64,000 bases of DNA from Flavobacterium tegetincola DSM 22377 (GTDB lineage Bacteria > Bacteroidota > Bacteroidia > Flavobacteriales > Flavobacteriaceae), in contig NZ_AUDN01000023.1 of assembly GCF_000425485.1 (NCBI RefSeq), positions 62,001-126,000 of the forward strand, written 5' to 3'. Below, piece after piece: positions 33,006-42,656 of the stretch. The stretch's first letter is position 1. Every line of letters starts with the position of its first letter. Under the pieces are notes generated by a model that saw nothing but the letters and a program-made list of their open reading frames with translations, did no database searches and was not told the origin of the DNA. The translations under genes and the position numbers were made by a program.

Positions 33006-33590
33006 ATGAAAAAATCACTTTTGATTATCGCTCTTGCTGTTTCAATTATTTCTTGTAACAAAGAGCAAACTACCACTTCCAACGAAATGAAAACAGCTTA
33101 TGTGGATACAGCCAAATTAATGGAAGAGTATACTGAGGCAAAAGATTTAGAAGCAAAATTTAAATCGAAGTCGGAAGCGGAAGCAAAGAAATTTGAAGTT
33201 GAAGAAGCTAACTTTAAAGCGGAAGTAGCTAATTTTCAAAAAAACGCGCAAGCCAATGGTCAGGCATGGGCTCAACAAAAAAACGCTGAATTAGAGCAAA
33301 AACAACAACGTTTGCAATACGCAGCTCAAAGTGTGGGTCAAAAGTTGCAAACTGAAAGTGCTACCGAAATGGACAGTTTGGTAAAAGGTGTAAAATCTTT
33401 TATTAAAGGTTACGGAAAAGATAAAGGATACGACTTTATCTATGGTACAGGAGATGCAGCAACGGTTTTATATGCAAAAGATCAATATGATATTACTGCA
33501 GAGGTAATTAAATTGATCAATGAAAAATATGCAGCAGATGCAAAGAAAGAGCCTGCTACAGATGCTGAGAAAGAAGAAGCAAAAAAATAA
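33006..33590 (+). CDS. OmpH/Skp-like periplasmic chaperone family lipoprotein
   Basis: A 194-residue protein with signal peptide and lipobox (MKKSLLIIALAVSIISCNKE). The mature part is the OmpH/Skp pattern: a short strand TAYVDTAKLMEEY, then a long charged coiled coil (about 45-125), and a closing KGYDFIYGTGDAATVLYAKDQYDIT segment that ends the core in this family. Skp-type proteins hold outer-membrane proteins during periplasmic passage. The lipid anchor differs from soluble E. coli Skp. The C-terminus is a lysine/glutamate tail. Confidence 0.85.
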   Translation: MKKSLLIIALAVSIISCNKEQTTTSNEMKTAYVDTAKLMEEYTEAKDLEAKFKSKSEAEAKKFEVEEANFKAEVANFQKNAQANGQAWAQQKNAELEQKQQRLQYAAQSVGQKLQTESATEMDSLVKGVKSFIKGYGKDKGYDFIYGTGDAATVLYAKDQYDITAEVIKLINEKYAADAKKEPATDAEKEEAKK

Positions 33591-33610
33591 TTTTGCTAAA
33601 CAATAGAATA

Positions 33611-33638
33611 AGCCTTCCTTTGGGGAGGTTTTTTTTTG
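33611..33638 (+). terminator. Intrinsic terminator after OmpH-like gene
   Basis: AGCCTTCC pairs with GGGGAGGTT (with G-T pairs) over a four-base loop, followed by a run of nine T. Confidence 0.75.
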
Positions 33639-33700
33639 GATTACTTTTTTTTGTAGATTTGATACCTGCATTATATTTTTAATACTTATCTCTATGCCAA

Positions 33701-35977
33701 ATGGATACTATTGCTTCAACCGCTGATTATGTACTTAAGTTTGTCAATCAAACCAATCGTTCTGTATTTCTAACAGGAAAAGCAGGAACGGGAAAGACTA
33801 CGTTGCTAAGAAAGATACTAGAAACTACACATAAAAATGTGGTGGTGGTCGCGCCAACGGGTATCGCTGCGTTAAATGCAGGTGGAGTAACCGTTCATTC
33901 GATGTTCCAATTGCCTTTTGGCGGTTTTATTCCTGATAAAATTTTCCAAAACGACTTTTCCAATAACATTAAATTCGAGAACAAGAACACTTTGGGAAGA
34001 CATTTCCGAATGAATGGCGTTAAAAAAGCAGTCATTCAGAATATGGAATTGTTGATAATTGATGAAGTCAGCATGTTGCGTCCGGATGTTTTGGACGCCA
34101 TGGATTTCATGATGCAGACCGTACGAAAAAAGAAAGTTCCATTTGGTGGAATTCAAGTACTTTTTATTGGCGACTTATTGCAACTACCTCCCGTAATTAA
34201 GGATGAAGAATGGAATGTATTGCGAAAGTATTACGGCGGAAAATTCTTTTTCCACTCCCAAGTGGTGCAGCAAAATCCACCTTTGTACCTTGAACTTTCT
34301 AAAATTTTTAGGCAAGACGATAACACGTTCATTGATTTGCTGGACAGTTTGCGTAACAATACCATTTCTGTGGAACAACGCGACACACTTAACAAGTACG
34401 TTCAGCTTGATTTTGATCCAAAGAAAAACGAAGGGTACATCATGTTGACCACGCATAATCATAAAGTGGACGCCATAAATAAGGAAGCGCTGTCTGAATT
34501 AGTTGGCACAGAAATTACTTTAAGAGCCGACGTAGTAGATGATTTTCCAGATAAAATTTTCCCGATAGAAGCAGATTTGAAACTCAAAAAAGGCGCTCAA
34601 GTCATGTTTGTCAAAAATGATACTTCGGCGGACAAAAATTTCTTCAACGGTAAAATGGGTTTGATTAAGTCCGTTTCTAAAAATGAAGTTTTGGTTGAAT
34701 TTCCCGAAGAAAAAAAGGTAATTGAAGTAGAACGTTTTGAATGGAAAAACATCCGTTATTCTGTAAATGAAACTTCTAAAGAGATCGAAGAAGAAGTTTT
34801 AGGAACGTTTACACAATTTCCATTAAAATTAGCTTGGGCAATAACGGTTCATAAAAGCCAAGGTTTGACCTTTGACAAAGCAGCGATTGATGTTTCGCAA
34901 GTTTTTATGCCTGGACAAGCTTACGTTGCGCTTTCTAGATTACGTTCCTTAAACGGTCTTATATTGCTATCTCCATTAACCATGAACGGCTTTTCCAATG
35001 ATAAAGAAGTCATGCAATATGCCGAAAATAAGTGTTCAGAAGAAAAACTAGCGCATGAACTGCAATTGGACACGCAGCATTTCTTGTATAAATCGCTGAC
35101 TACTACTTTCGAGTGGGAAAATTTATTGCAAGAATGGCGCAATCATTTGTTTTCTTATAAAAATGATGAAAGTAGATCTACGCAATCTTTGCATGCCGTC
35201 TGGGCGAAAAAGCAGTACGATGCGTTGGACAAAATAGTTCCGCTTGCACAAAAATTTATAAGTCAACTGCATTCTATTTTCCGACAACCAAAGGTCGATT
35301 TAGATTTTTTACAAGAACGTTTTACCGCAGCGTATAATTATTTCATGCCTGTTTTAGATCAAATGGTGTACGACTTATTATTTAAAATGGAAGAAGTAGT
35401 GCGTCTTAAAAAAGCGAAGGGATTTTATACTGAACTTCTTGAATTGGAAAATGCACAAATCAAAACCGTCTTGAGTTTAATGAAAGCGCAAAAATTAATT
35501 ATTGTGGTGCTTTCGGGACAATTGATGGACAAAGATAATTTAACTTCGTATGAAATTAAAACGTACAAAGGCACAATTTTGCAAGCGGTAAAAGAAGATT
35601 TTAAAGATCAAAGAGGAACTTTAGTCGAAGATAATGTGGATGAAAACCGCTACACTTCCACAAAAAAGGAGAAAAAAATCCTGAAGAAAAATACTTTTGA
35701 AGAAACGCATGAAATGTGGTTGGAAAATAATTCAATTGAAGCTATTGCTATCGCTCGAAAATTAACCAAACAAACCATTTCTGGACATATTGCTAAACTT
35801 ATTGAAGCCGGAAAAATAGATATTAAAGACGTTTTACCTTCATTACTTCTTGAGAAATTAGAACAAGCATTTTACGGCTACAGCGAAGAATCACTTAATC
35901 CTTTAAAAGAAAAGTACGGTTCAGAATTTTCGTGGGATGAATTAAAGATGTTTAAAGCAAATTTGAATCGCGTTTAA
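33701..35977 (+). CDS. PIF1-like helicase / AAA ATPase with C-terminal helix-turn-helix
   Basis: A 758-residue superfamily 1 helicase of the PIF1/RecD-like type. Walker A is GKAGTGKTT at about residues 26-34, followed by APTGIAALNAGGVTVHSMF (motif Ia); Walker B is LLIIDEVSML at about 117-126; motif III GDLLQLPP; and late motifs LAWAITVHKSQGLTFDKA and AYVALSRLRSLNGL. After about residue 560 come helical segments, and near 668-715 a helix-turn-helix (MWLENNSIEAIAIARKL...ISGHIAKLIEAGKI). PIF1-type helicases unwind forked or structured DNA. A likely role in DNA maintenance is inferred. Confidence 0.85.
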   Translation: MDTIASTADYVLKFVNQTNRSVFLTGKAGTGKTTLLRKILETTHKNVVVVAPTGIAALNAGGVTVHSMFQLPFGGFIPDKIFQNDFSNNIKFENKNTLGRHFRMNGVKKAVIQNMELLIIDEVSMLRPDVLDAMDFMMQTVRKKKVPFGGIQVLFIGDLLQLPPVIKDEEWNVLRKYYGGKFFFHSQVVQQNPPLYLELSKIFRQDDNTFIDLLDSLRNNTISVEQRDTLNKYVQLDFDPKKNEGYIMLTTHNHKVDAINKEALSELVGTEITLRADVVDDFPDKIFPIEADLKLKKGAQVMFVKNDTSADKNFFNGKMGLIKSVSKNEVLVEFPEEKKVIEVERFEWKNIRYSVNETSKEIEEEVLGTFTQFPLKLAWAITVHKSQGLTFDKAAIDVSQVFMPGQAYVALSRLRSLNGLILLSPLTMNGFSNDKEVMQYAENKCSEEKLAHELQLDTQHFLYKSLTTTFEWENLLQEWRNHLFSYKNDESRSTQSLHAVWAKKQYDALDKIVPLAQKFISQLHSIFRQPKVDLDFLQERFTAAYNYFMPVLDQMVYDLLFKMEEVVRLKKAKGFYTELLELENAQIKTVLSLMKAQKLIIVVLSGQLMDKDNLTSYEIKTYKGTILQAVKEDFKDQRGTLVEDNVDENRYTSTKKEKKILKKNTFEETHEMWLENNSIEAIAIARKLTKQTISGHIAKLIEAGKIDIKDVLPSLLLEKLEQAFYGYSEESLNPLKEKYGSEFSWDELKMFKANLNRV

Positions 35978-35978
35978 T

Positions 35979-36368
35979 TTAACTCAACCAATAACACGCT
36001 ATAATTGCCGGAATAAAGTAAATCACAATCGTTTTTGCACCTTCATATTCCTTTGCCATTCGTTGTCCAACAAGTAAGAAAATCAAGGTAATACAACTCA
36101 TTACGGCTCCATAAAATCCAAAAGTACGTTGGTTGTTCATCATTAATTGTAAAATTCCAGCTAAACACAAAATTCCAGAAATTAATTCTAAAACAAGAAT
36201 TATGAATAGGGAAGCAGGAACCATATTTTTAATAGGTGTCTTTGCAAAATGTCCTTTTAACCAACCTAAATTATCTTGCCAATACATCGTTTTATCATAA
36301 CCGGATTGAATAAATGTGGCGGCTAACAAAAGTAAAACAAGGATGAAGGGGATATTACTAGTGATCAT
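35979..36368 (-). CDS. DoxX-like four-helix membrane protein
   Basis: A 129-residue protein with four hydrophobic helices (about 4-22, 50-72, 81-103 and 109-127), consistent with the DoxX/DoxD-like superfamily (FIQSGYDKTMYW, LELISGILCLAGI). These are small inner-membrane proteins of poorly known, possibly redox-related role. It lies five bases after the stop of the delta'-like gene and is probably translated from the same transcript. It converges on the helicase gene with one base between stops. Confidence 0.7.
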   Translation of the reverse strand: MITSNIPFILVLLLLAATFIQSGYDKTMYWQDNLGWLKGHFAKTPIKNMVPASLFIILVLELISGILCLAGILQLMMNNQRTFGFYGAVMSCITLIFLLVGQRMAKEYEGAKTIVIYFIPAIIACYWLS

Positions 36369-36372
36369 ATTT

Positions 36373-37521
36373 TTATTTTTTGTGAATTAAACGAGTCAGT
36401 TTTATAGATAAATCGGTCAGTATAATTTTAGCATTTCCGTTACGTTCGATGTGATAAATGGCGTCAGAAAGTTCAGCAAAAATAGCGTCAATATTACTAC
36501 CATTGACAAAAGGAGCAAAATTTTCGAGTTTAAACTTCGCAACTTTAGGTTCCATGTATACCAAACTGGTGGTTTGATAGTTAATCAGTAAGGCTTGACG
36601 AAACATTTCAATACAATAATTCAAGAATTTTTTTTGTGTCTCTCGACCGATTCCAGCAATGGTTTCGCTCCATTTTATCAAATCGCTAATGGCACTTGCA
36701 TTTCCTTTGGCCCGAAAAGCCGCTCGAACCCATTGCACAAACCATTCTTCAAAAGCAGTGTCTTCGCCATTTTCATTGATTAATTTCAGCGCTTTATTGA
36801 AATTGCCTTGAGCTTGGTGCGCTAATTTCTTTGCATCGCGTTCTTCAATATTAAATTGAGTCATTAACCTTTCGGCAATGTTATTTTCGCTTAAACCATT
36901 AAAATGCAACACTTGACAACGCGATAAAATCGTTTGAATAATATCTTCTTCATTTTCGGCAACAAGTAGAAATAACGTTCGATCCGTTGGTTCTTCCAAT
37001 AATTTCAACAATTTATTAGAAGCGGCAATATTCATTTTATCGGCCATCCAAATGATCATCACTTTATAACCGCCTTCATAGGATTTCAACGATAGGACAC
37101 GGACAATTTCTTGTGCATCGTCCACGCGAATTTCCCCTTGTTTGTTTCCAGCTTCAAGAAAATTGAGCCAATCAAACAAACTACCGTACGGATTCTCCTT
37201 TAAAAAAGCGCGCCAATCGGTAATGAAATCAATGCTTTTTGGCTTGGTTTTGACGTCGGTTGTAGTAACCGTTGGATATACAAAATGCAAATCCGGATGC
37301 GTCAGGTTGCTAAACTTTAGATTGCAACTTTCATTTCCACCTTCATTTTCGCCACTAGAATTTTTGCACAAAATATATTGAGCATAAGCTATGGCTGTAG
37401 CCAAAGTTCCCGAACCTTCTGGACCGACAAAAAGTTGAGCATGCGGAATCCGGCCGGAATCTGCACTTTTAGTAAGGTGATTTTTGAGGTGCTCTTGACC
37501 AATGATTTCTGAAAACTGCAT
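36373..37521 (-). CDS. holB: DNA polymerase III delta' -like clamp-loader subunit
   Basis: A 382-residue AAA+ protein starting MQFSEIIGQEHLKNHLTKSADSGRIPHAQLF. The P-loop reads VGPEGSGTLATAIA: the usual GK[ST] is GTL, so it has lost the nucleotide-contacting lysine, as expected for delta' rather than gamma/tau. Two cysteines (YILCKNS...NESCNLK) lie where the family binds zinc. MIIWMADKMNIAASNKLLKLLEEPTDRTLFLLVAE is the characteristic sensor region. It helps load the sliding clamp during replication. Confidence 0.9.
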   Translation of the reverse strand: MQFSEIIGQEHLKNHLTKSADSGRIPHAQLFVGPEGSGTLATAIAYAQYILCKNSSGENEGGNESCNLKFSNLTHPDLHFVYPTVTTTDVKTKPKSIDFITDWRAFLKENPYGSLFDWLNFLEAGNKQGEIRVDDAQEIVRVLSLKSYEGGYKVMIIWMADKMNIAASNKLLKLLEEPTDRTLFLLVAENEEDIIQTILSRCQVLHFNGLSENNIAERLMTQFNIEERDAKKLAHQAQGNFNKALKLINENGEDTAFEEWFVQWVRAAFRAKGNASAISDLIKWSETIAGIGRETQKKFLNYCIEMFRQALLINYQTTSLVYMEPKVAKFKLENFAPFVNGSNIDAIFAELSDAIYHIERNGNAKIILTDLSIKLTRLIHKK

Positions 37522-37525
37522 TTGA

Positions 37526-37533
37526 CAAAGATA
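37526..37533 (-). promoter_or_regulatory. Candidate -7 box very close to holB start
   Basis: On the minus strand TATCTTTG ends five bases before the ATG at 37521. Transcription from it would begin at or next to the start codon, so the mRNA would be leaderless or nearly so. No clear -33 element is seen. Confidence 0.4.
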
Positions 37534-37572
37534 TTCAAAACGGTTAAAATCGAAACATTTCGGGAACTAAAA

Positions 37573-38142
37573 TTACAATTCGTTATTTTCATTCAGTTTC
37601 CGAATGACTTTCGCCGGATTTCCAACGGCTAAACAGTTTTCAGGAATGTCTTTTGTAACCACAGAACCAGCTCCAATAACACTTCCCGAACCAATCGTTA
37701 CACCCGGACAAATTACAACTTGACCACCTATCCAACAATCATCACCGATATTTACTGGTTTTGCAATTTCGGTATTCTGACGTTCTAATTTATTTAGCGG
37801 ATGTGAGGCAGTATAAATATGAACTCCAGGTCCAAATAATACATTTGAACCAATTGTGACTTTCATGGAATCCAATACGACACAATTTACATTAAAGAAA
37901 ACATTTTCACCGCATTCAATATTATAGCCATAATCACAATGAAATGGAGGTTCGATATGAACTACATTTTTTGAATTCGACAACAGTTCTGCAATTAGTT
38001 TCCGCGTACTTTTATTCATCCAATATTCGGTGACATTGATTTTATATAATAGTTTTTTGGCATGAATCCGTTCCTTAACCAGTTCTTTATTAGCAGCTGA
38101 ATAATTTTCACCTGATAGCATTTTCTCTTTTTCTGATTTCAT
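37573..38142 (-). CDS. Sugar O-acetyltransferase, maltose/galactoside acetyltransferase family
   Basis: A 189-residue left-handed beta-helix acetyltransferase. The N-terminal MKSEKEKMLSGENYSAANKELVKERIHAK is the Mac/maa domain, followed by hexapeptide repeats (IGDDCWIGGQVVICPGVTIGSGSVIGAGSVVTKDIP). The catalytic histidine is in YTASHPL. These enzymes transfer acetyl from acetyl-CoA to sugars; the in vivo substrate is usually unknown. Single gene, 51 bases upstream of the holB start on the same strand. Confidence 0.9.
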   Translation of the reverse strand: MKSEKEKMLSGENYSAANKELVKERIHAKKLLYKINVTEYWMNKSTRKLIAELLSNSKNVVHIEPPFHCDYGYNIECGENVFFNVNCVVLDSMKVTIGSNVLFGPGVHIYTASHPLNKLERQNTEIAKPVNIGDDCWIGGQVVICPGVTIGSGSVIGAGSVVTKDIPENCLAVGNPAKVIRKLNENNEL

Positions 38143-38259
38143 GAAAATAGGTTGTATGTTATAAAATAGTTGTAAATTGCTTAAAAATACCTACTTATAG
38201 GGATTTTTACCAGTAGTTAAGCGATGTATTTTTACACCATCAAAATTAAACATTTGATT

Positions 38260-38691
38260 ATGAAAAATCTTCTTTTTATCCCAACCTTATTTTTTGTAAT
38301 TTTTCTAACGTCAATTATTACGAGCTGTTCTTCTACGGACGAAAATAGTAGAGTTGAAGTTGCTCGTGGAGCTAAGACCGATAGTAATTCCATTGTGTTT
38401 GAAAAAAGTGCAGCGTCTGATTGGAAAAATAAGAAGGTAGAAGTTAGTTTTGAAGATGCTTTTCAAAAATTTTCACCAATAGATGCTTTTGCACAAAACG
38501 GTAAAAAAGTGGGATACGGTTTATCCAATAACAACCTGAAACAAGGTTTGACTATTAAAATTAAAGTATCTGATTCCATTACAAATTCACAGAAAATAAA
38601 TGAAATAATGGTTGAAGGATTTGATTTGGAAAAAGGAATCAATGAATTTACCATTGGATGCAATGAAAACAAAGCCTATATTATTTATTAG
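38260..38691 (+). CDS. Putative lipoprotein, function unknown
   Basis: A 143-residue protein from ATG 38260: MKNLLFIPTLFFVIFLTSIITSCSSTDENS has a lipobox TSCS and a polar/acidic segment after it. The open frame could start at 38224, but that would place 12 extra residues before the signal. The mature part (about 120 residues) is polar with no family I can name. It ends at a strong terminator. A surface or outer-membrane lipoprotein is likely. Confidence 0.65.
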   Translation: MKNLLFIPTLFFVIFLTSIITSCSSTDENSRVEVARGAKTDSNSIVFEKSAASDWKNKKVEVSFEDAFQKFSPIDAFAQNGKKVGYGLSNNNLKQGLTIKIKVSDSITNSQKINEIMVEGFDLEKGINEFTIGCNENKAYIIY

Positions 38692-38721
38692 AGATTTACG
38701 CCAATTAGAAGATTTAAAACT

Positions 38722-38753
38722 AAAACCGTATAAATTATTTTATACGGTTTTTT
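38722..38753 (+). terminator. Intrinsic terminator after lipoprotein gene
   Basis: AAAACCGTATAAA pairs with its complement around a short loop and is followed by a run of T. The next gene fragment converges from the other side. Confidence 0.85.
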
Positions 38754-38767
38754 AGTTGTTAGTTACA

Positions 38768-39163
38768 CTAGGAGGTTATCATTTTTTCTTTCTTCAATAC
38801 AATAGCATCATGAATGCCGTTCCAAAGTGCAAGTCGTTGTTGCATTGATTTAATGGATGCTTCTTCGGCTTCTTGCCAAAAATTGGCATCGGTACCGCAA
38901 AGTTTGAAAGTCTTTTCTAAAGCGAGATTACTGTGATGGTCGCTATCCATTTCAATATGTCGTTCCAAATAATATTTAAAAATTCCAAGCGAATCTGGTA
39001 ATTTCTAATGCATAGCAATCACTGTGGAGTGAAACATTGCAGGAATCAAATCTTCCCTGCCAAAAGTAAAAAAGGCTGCTTGTAGATGACTTTTGCCAGG
39101 ATTAATGCAGTCAAAAGTATAATTCACAAAATTTTGGGAGCAGTCTATCATTTCGGCCACCTT
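38768..39163 (-). pseudogene. Broken DUF3050 family gene (heme-oxygenase-like fold)
   Basis: The reverse strand carries the C-terminal about 130 codons of a DUF3050 protein: [17 protein letters not shown], then, after an in-frame TAG at about 39005, KLPDSLGIFKYYLERHIEMDSDHHSNLALE and the conserved LWNGIHDAI end. Family members are about 230 residues, so the N-terminal about 100 are missing (a TAA precedes the remnant at about 39164) and the reading frame is also interrupted. The fragment ends 60 bases from pgk. A decayed gene is the simplest reading; a sequencing error could explain the TAG but not the missing 5' part. Confidence 0.75.
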
Positions 39164-39183
39164 TTAAAATCATACAAAAATCC

Positions 39184-39191
39184 TATATTTG
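39184..39191 (+). promoter_or_regulatory. Candidate -7 box for pgk
   Basis: TATATTTG matches TAnnTTTG and lies 32 bases before the pgk ATG. A TTT at 39162 might serve as the -33 element. Confidence 0.5.
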
Positions 39192-39223
39192 TCTTTCTCA
39201 ATTAAAATAAAACACAAGCAAAT

Positions 39224-40411
39224 ATGAAAACCCTTCAAGATTTTAGTTTTAAAAATAAAAAAGCATTGGTTCGCGTGGATTTTAATGTGCCTTTGGATGC
39301 CGAATTTAATGTAACCGATGCCACCCGAATTCAAGCTGCAAAACCAACCATTGACGCCATTTTAGCGGATGGTGGAAGTGTTATTTTAATGTCGCATTTA
39401 GGAAGACCAAAAGGAAAAGAAGAAAAATATTCATTAAAGCATATTGTTGCAAAAGCAAGTGAAATTTTAGGACACGAGGTGAAATTTGCCACAGATTGCA
39501 GAGGAGAAATTGCGCAGGATGCCGCAAATAATTTGCAGACTGGCCAAATTTTATTACTAGAAAATTTACGTTTTTATCCAGAAGAAGAAGCAGGAGACGT
39601 GGAATTTGCCGAAGAATTAGCGTGGCTGGGAGATATTTATGTAAACGATGCCTTTGGTACAGCCCACAGAGCACATGCCTCAACCACCATTATTGCACAA
39701 TTTTTTCCGGATGCAAAGTGTTTCGGGAACTTATTAGCAGCCGAAATAGAGAGTTTGAATAAAGTGTTGAAAGATTCTAAAAAACCTGTTACCGCAGTAT
39801 TAGGCGGTTCAAAAGTATCTTCAAAAATCACGGTTATTGAAAATATTTTGGATAAAGTGGACCACTTAATCATTGGTGGCGGAATGACTTTTACGTTCAT
39901 CAAAGCACAAGGCGGAAAAATTGGTGACTCTATTTGCGAAGACGACAAACAAGAATTGGCGTTAGAAATTTTAAAAATCGCTAAGGAAAAAGGCGTTCAA
40001 GTACATCTGCCTGTTGATGTTATTGCAGCAAACGCTTTTTCAAATGATGCAGAAACAAAAATTGTAAATGTAAATGAAATTCCTGACGGATTGCAAGGTT
40101 TAGATGCTGGACCAAAATCATTGGAACAGATTAAAAAAGTAATTTTAGAATCTAAAACTATTCTTTGGAACGGACCATTAGGTGTATTTGAAATGGAGAA
40201 ATTTGCTAATGGAACTATTTCGTTAGGAAAATATATTGCAGAGGCTACACAAAACGGCGCTTTTTCTTTAGTAGGCGGTGGCGATTCTGTTGCAGCTGTA
40301 AAACAGTTTCATTTGGAAGATCAGATGAGCTATGTTTCCACTGGTGGTGGGGCAATGCTGGAGATGTTGGAGGGTAAAACGTTACCAGGAATTGCAGCCA
40401 TACTAGATTAA
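39224..40411 (+). CDS. pgk: Phosphoglycerate kinase
   Basis: A 395-residue enzyme. [14 protein letters not shown] at the N-terminus, [32 protein letters not shown], and the C-terminal nucleotide site ([17 protein letters not shown] and [12 protein letters not shown]) are diagnostic of PGK. It makes ATP from 1,3-bisphosphoglycerate in glycolysis and works in reverse in gluconeogenesis. Single gene with its own candidate promoter and downstream hairpin. Confidence 0.97.
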   Translation: MKTLQDFSFKNKKALVRVDFNVPLDAEFNVTDATRIQAAKPTIDAILADGGSVILMSHLGRPKGKEEKYSLKHIVAKASEILGHEVKFATDCRGEIAQDAANNLQTGQILLLENLRFYPEEEAGDVEFAEELAWLGDIYVNDAFGTAHRAHASTTIIAQFFPDAKCFGNLLAAEIESLNKVLKDSKKPVTAVLGGSKVSSKITVIENILDKVDHLIIGGGMTFTFIKAQGGKIGDSICEDDKQELALEILKIAKEKGVQVHLPVDVIAANAFSNDAETKIVNVNEIPDGLQGLDAGPKSLEQIKKVILESKTILWNGPLGVFEMEKFANGTISLGKYIAEATQNGAFSLVGGGDSVAAVKQFHLEDQMSYVSTGGGAMLEMLEGKTLPGIAAILD

Positions 40412-40509
40412 ATATTCTTGTTAATATAATAATTATAAAAAATTTAAGTTATAGCATGTAATGATTTTGTTATAAGATTATTATGTTTGCATTGTGATGC
40501 ATCTGGTTG

Positions 40510-40542
40510 AAATCTAACTTGATACCTACCAAGTTAGATTTT
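40510..40542 (+). terminator. Hairpin downstream of pgk, probable terminator
   Basis: AAATCTAACTTG and its complement form a 12-bp stem with an eight-base loop, but only a short T run follows. It lies about 100 bases after pgk and about 80 before the next gene. Confidence 0.55.
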
Positions 40543-40618
40543 GACGCATTATAAAATAAATTTGAATGCTTGTAATGGCTTAATATTTGTTGCAAGCAAT
40601 TAACCAAAAAATAAATAA

Positions 40619-42571
40619 ATGAATACAAGAAATTTAGTCGTTGCCGCTGCCTTAGTGATTTCGGGAACCGTTTTTTCGCAAGATTCAGTTTCGTCTCAAA
40701 TCAATCCTCCTTTAGTAAAACTTTCCTATCTTGATTCTGTAAAAGCCAGTTTTGTCCATGATGAAGTTGCCGCTTGCGTAGACAGTTTGTGGTTAAAAGA
40801 ATTGACCAATCAAGATATTTTTCCTGAGCTACTGAATGACATTGCCACAATGGACATTGATGAAAAAGTGGATTATGAACTTTCTACGGAACTTTTGAAA
40901 AAACGTTTTAAGGAAATGGATGCCAAATCTCCTTTCAATATTCAATACAATCCTGCCGTTGAAAACGTAATTAAATCCTTTTTGAAAAACAGAAAAAAAT
41001 CTTTTGAGCGCTTGATGGCTATTTCAGAGTATTATTTTCCAACTTTCGAAGAAGCATTGGCAAAGCAAAATGTTCCTCTAGAAATTAAATATTTATCAAT
41101 AGTAGAATCAGCATTAAACCCAAAAGCAGTTTCTAGAGTAGGAGCTACCGGTTTGTGGCAATTTATGTATGCAACGGGTAAAGAGTATAATCTGAATGTA
41201 GATTCTTTTGTTGATGAAAGAAGCGATCCCATCAAATCCAGTAAAGCAGCGGCTCAATACATGACCAATATGTACCGTATTTTCGGGGATTGGGAATTGG
41301 TTTTGGCATCTTACAATTCGGGAGCGGGAAATGTTGCAAAAGCAATCAGACGTTCTGGAGGTCAACAAAACTATTGGAACATCAGAAAATATTTACCAAA
41401 GGAAACACAAGGATATGTACCTGCATTTTTAGCAACAATGTATATTTATGAATACCACAAAGAACACGGAATTGTACCGAATCGCGCTTTAGTAAAGCAT
41501 TTTGAAACAGACACTGTAATGGTTAGAAAAGAAATGAGCTTTAAGCAAATTGCTGATTTAATGGATGTTCCGGTTTCGCAAATCCAGTTGTTAAATCCTG
41601 TTTATAAAATGAATGTGGTCCCTTTTTATCCAGATAAGCCTCATTATTTAAGATTGCCAAAAGAAAAAATTGCGGTTTTTACTTCTAACGAAGATAAAAT
41701 TTACGCTTACATAGATAAAGAACGTGATAAAATTGAAATGCCTTATTTTGTTTCTAGTTCAAGAGTAGCTTCTAATGATACCGCTTCAAATTCAAAATAT
41801 AATACCAAAACGAAATACCATACTGTACGTCGTGGCGAAAGTTTAGGTTTAATTTCTAATAAATATAATGTTGCCGTTTCGGATTTAAAACGTTGGAATA
41901 ACCTACGAAGCAGCACAATTAATACAGGTTCAAAATTAAAAATTGTTTCTATAGTAAAGGAAGCTGTTCCAAAATCCAAAGTAGCGCCAACAGTTGTTGA
42001 AAAAGAAAAAGAGACGGCTGTCGCTTCTTCTGATGTAGAAACTTCAGATGATGACGATAAAGAAGTAACGTTTTACACCGTGCAAAAGGGCGATAATTTA
42101 TCCACAATTGCACGAAAGTTCAATATTTCGGTGGCTGAATTGAAAGAGTTGAACAACTTAGAAGATTCCAATGTAAAATTAGACAGCAAACTGAAAGTCT
42201 TGAGAACGGAAGAAGTTGCCGTAGTTAAGAATGAAATTGACATCAAAAACTTCTTAACTTACAATGTAATTAAAGGCGATAATTTAGGATCTATAGCCAA
42301 GAAATACAATGTGTCGGTAGCTTCACTTCAAGAATGGAATGATTTGAAAGACAACAATGTTGTAGTAGGGAAGAAAATATTAATTTTATCAGACAAAAAA
42401 CAAGTGGTTTCTACTACTGAAAAAACAGCACATTACTTGGTCAAAAAAGGCGATTCTTTATTTAAAATAGCACAAAAATTTCCTGGAATAACGGTATCTG
42501 ATATAGAAAATTGGAACGGAATTAAAGGCAATGATTTGAAACCGGGTATGAAATTAAAGATCAGCAGTTAA
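40619..42571 (+). CDS. MltD-type lytic transglycosylase with four LysM domains
   Basis: A 650-residue exported enzyme. Signal peptide MNTRNLVVAAALVISGTVFSQ. The SLT catalytic domain (about residues 140-275) contains IVESALNPKAVSRVGATGLWQFM, where the glutamate of ESALNP is catalytic, and LASYNSGAGNV. Four LysM modules follow at about 395-445, 487-530, 547-592 and 604-650 (YHTVRRGESLGLISNKY and similar). It cuts the glycan strand of peptidoglycan, making anhydro-muropeptides, in the periplasm. Four LysM modules suggest tight wall binding. Confidence 0.92.
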   Translation: MNTRNLVVAAALVISGTVFSQDSVSSQINPPLVKLSYLDSVKASFVHDEVAACVDSLWLKELTNQDIFPELLNDIATMDIDEKVDYELSTELLKKRFKEMDAKSPFNIQYNPAVENVIKSFLKNRKKSFERLMAISEYYFPTFEEALAKQNVPLEIKYLSIVESALNPKAVSRVGATGLWQFMYATGKEYNLNVDSFVDERSDPIKSSKAAAQYMTNMYRIFGDWELVLASYNSGAGNVAKAIRRSGGQQNYWNIRKYLPKETQGYVPAFLATMYIYEYHKEHGIVPNRALVKHFETDTVMVRKEMSFKQIADLMDVPVSQIQLLNPVYKMNVVPFYPDKPHYLRLPKEKIAVFTSNEDKIYAYIDKERDKIEMPYFVSSSRVASNDTASNSKYNTKTKYHTVRRGESLGLISNKYNVAVSDLKRWNNLRSSTINTGSKLKIVSIVKEAVPKSKVAPTVVEKEKETAVASSDVETSDDDDKEVTFYTVQKGDNLSTIARKFNISVAELKELNNLEDSNVKLDSKLKVLRTEEVAVVKNEIDIKNFLTYNVIKGDNLGSIAKKYNVSVASLQEWNDLKDNNVVVGKKILILSDKKQVVSTTEKTAHYLVKKGDSLFKIAQKFPGITVSDIENWNGIKGNDLKPGMKLKISS

Positions 42572-42637
42572 ATTGTAAAGAATAAATTTTTAAAATAAAT
42601 TTTAAATTCCTTATTTGGCTGGTCCATTTAAGGAATT

Positions 42638-42645
42638 TATTTTTG
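42638..42645 (+). promoter_or_regulatory. Candidate -7 box for the DUF4837 gene
   Basis: TATTTTTG matches TAnnTTTG and ends 11 bases before the ATG at 42657. It lies inside the longer open frame, which supports the later start. Confidence 0.4.
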
Positions 42646-42656
42646 TAAAAAGAGGT

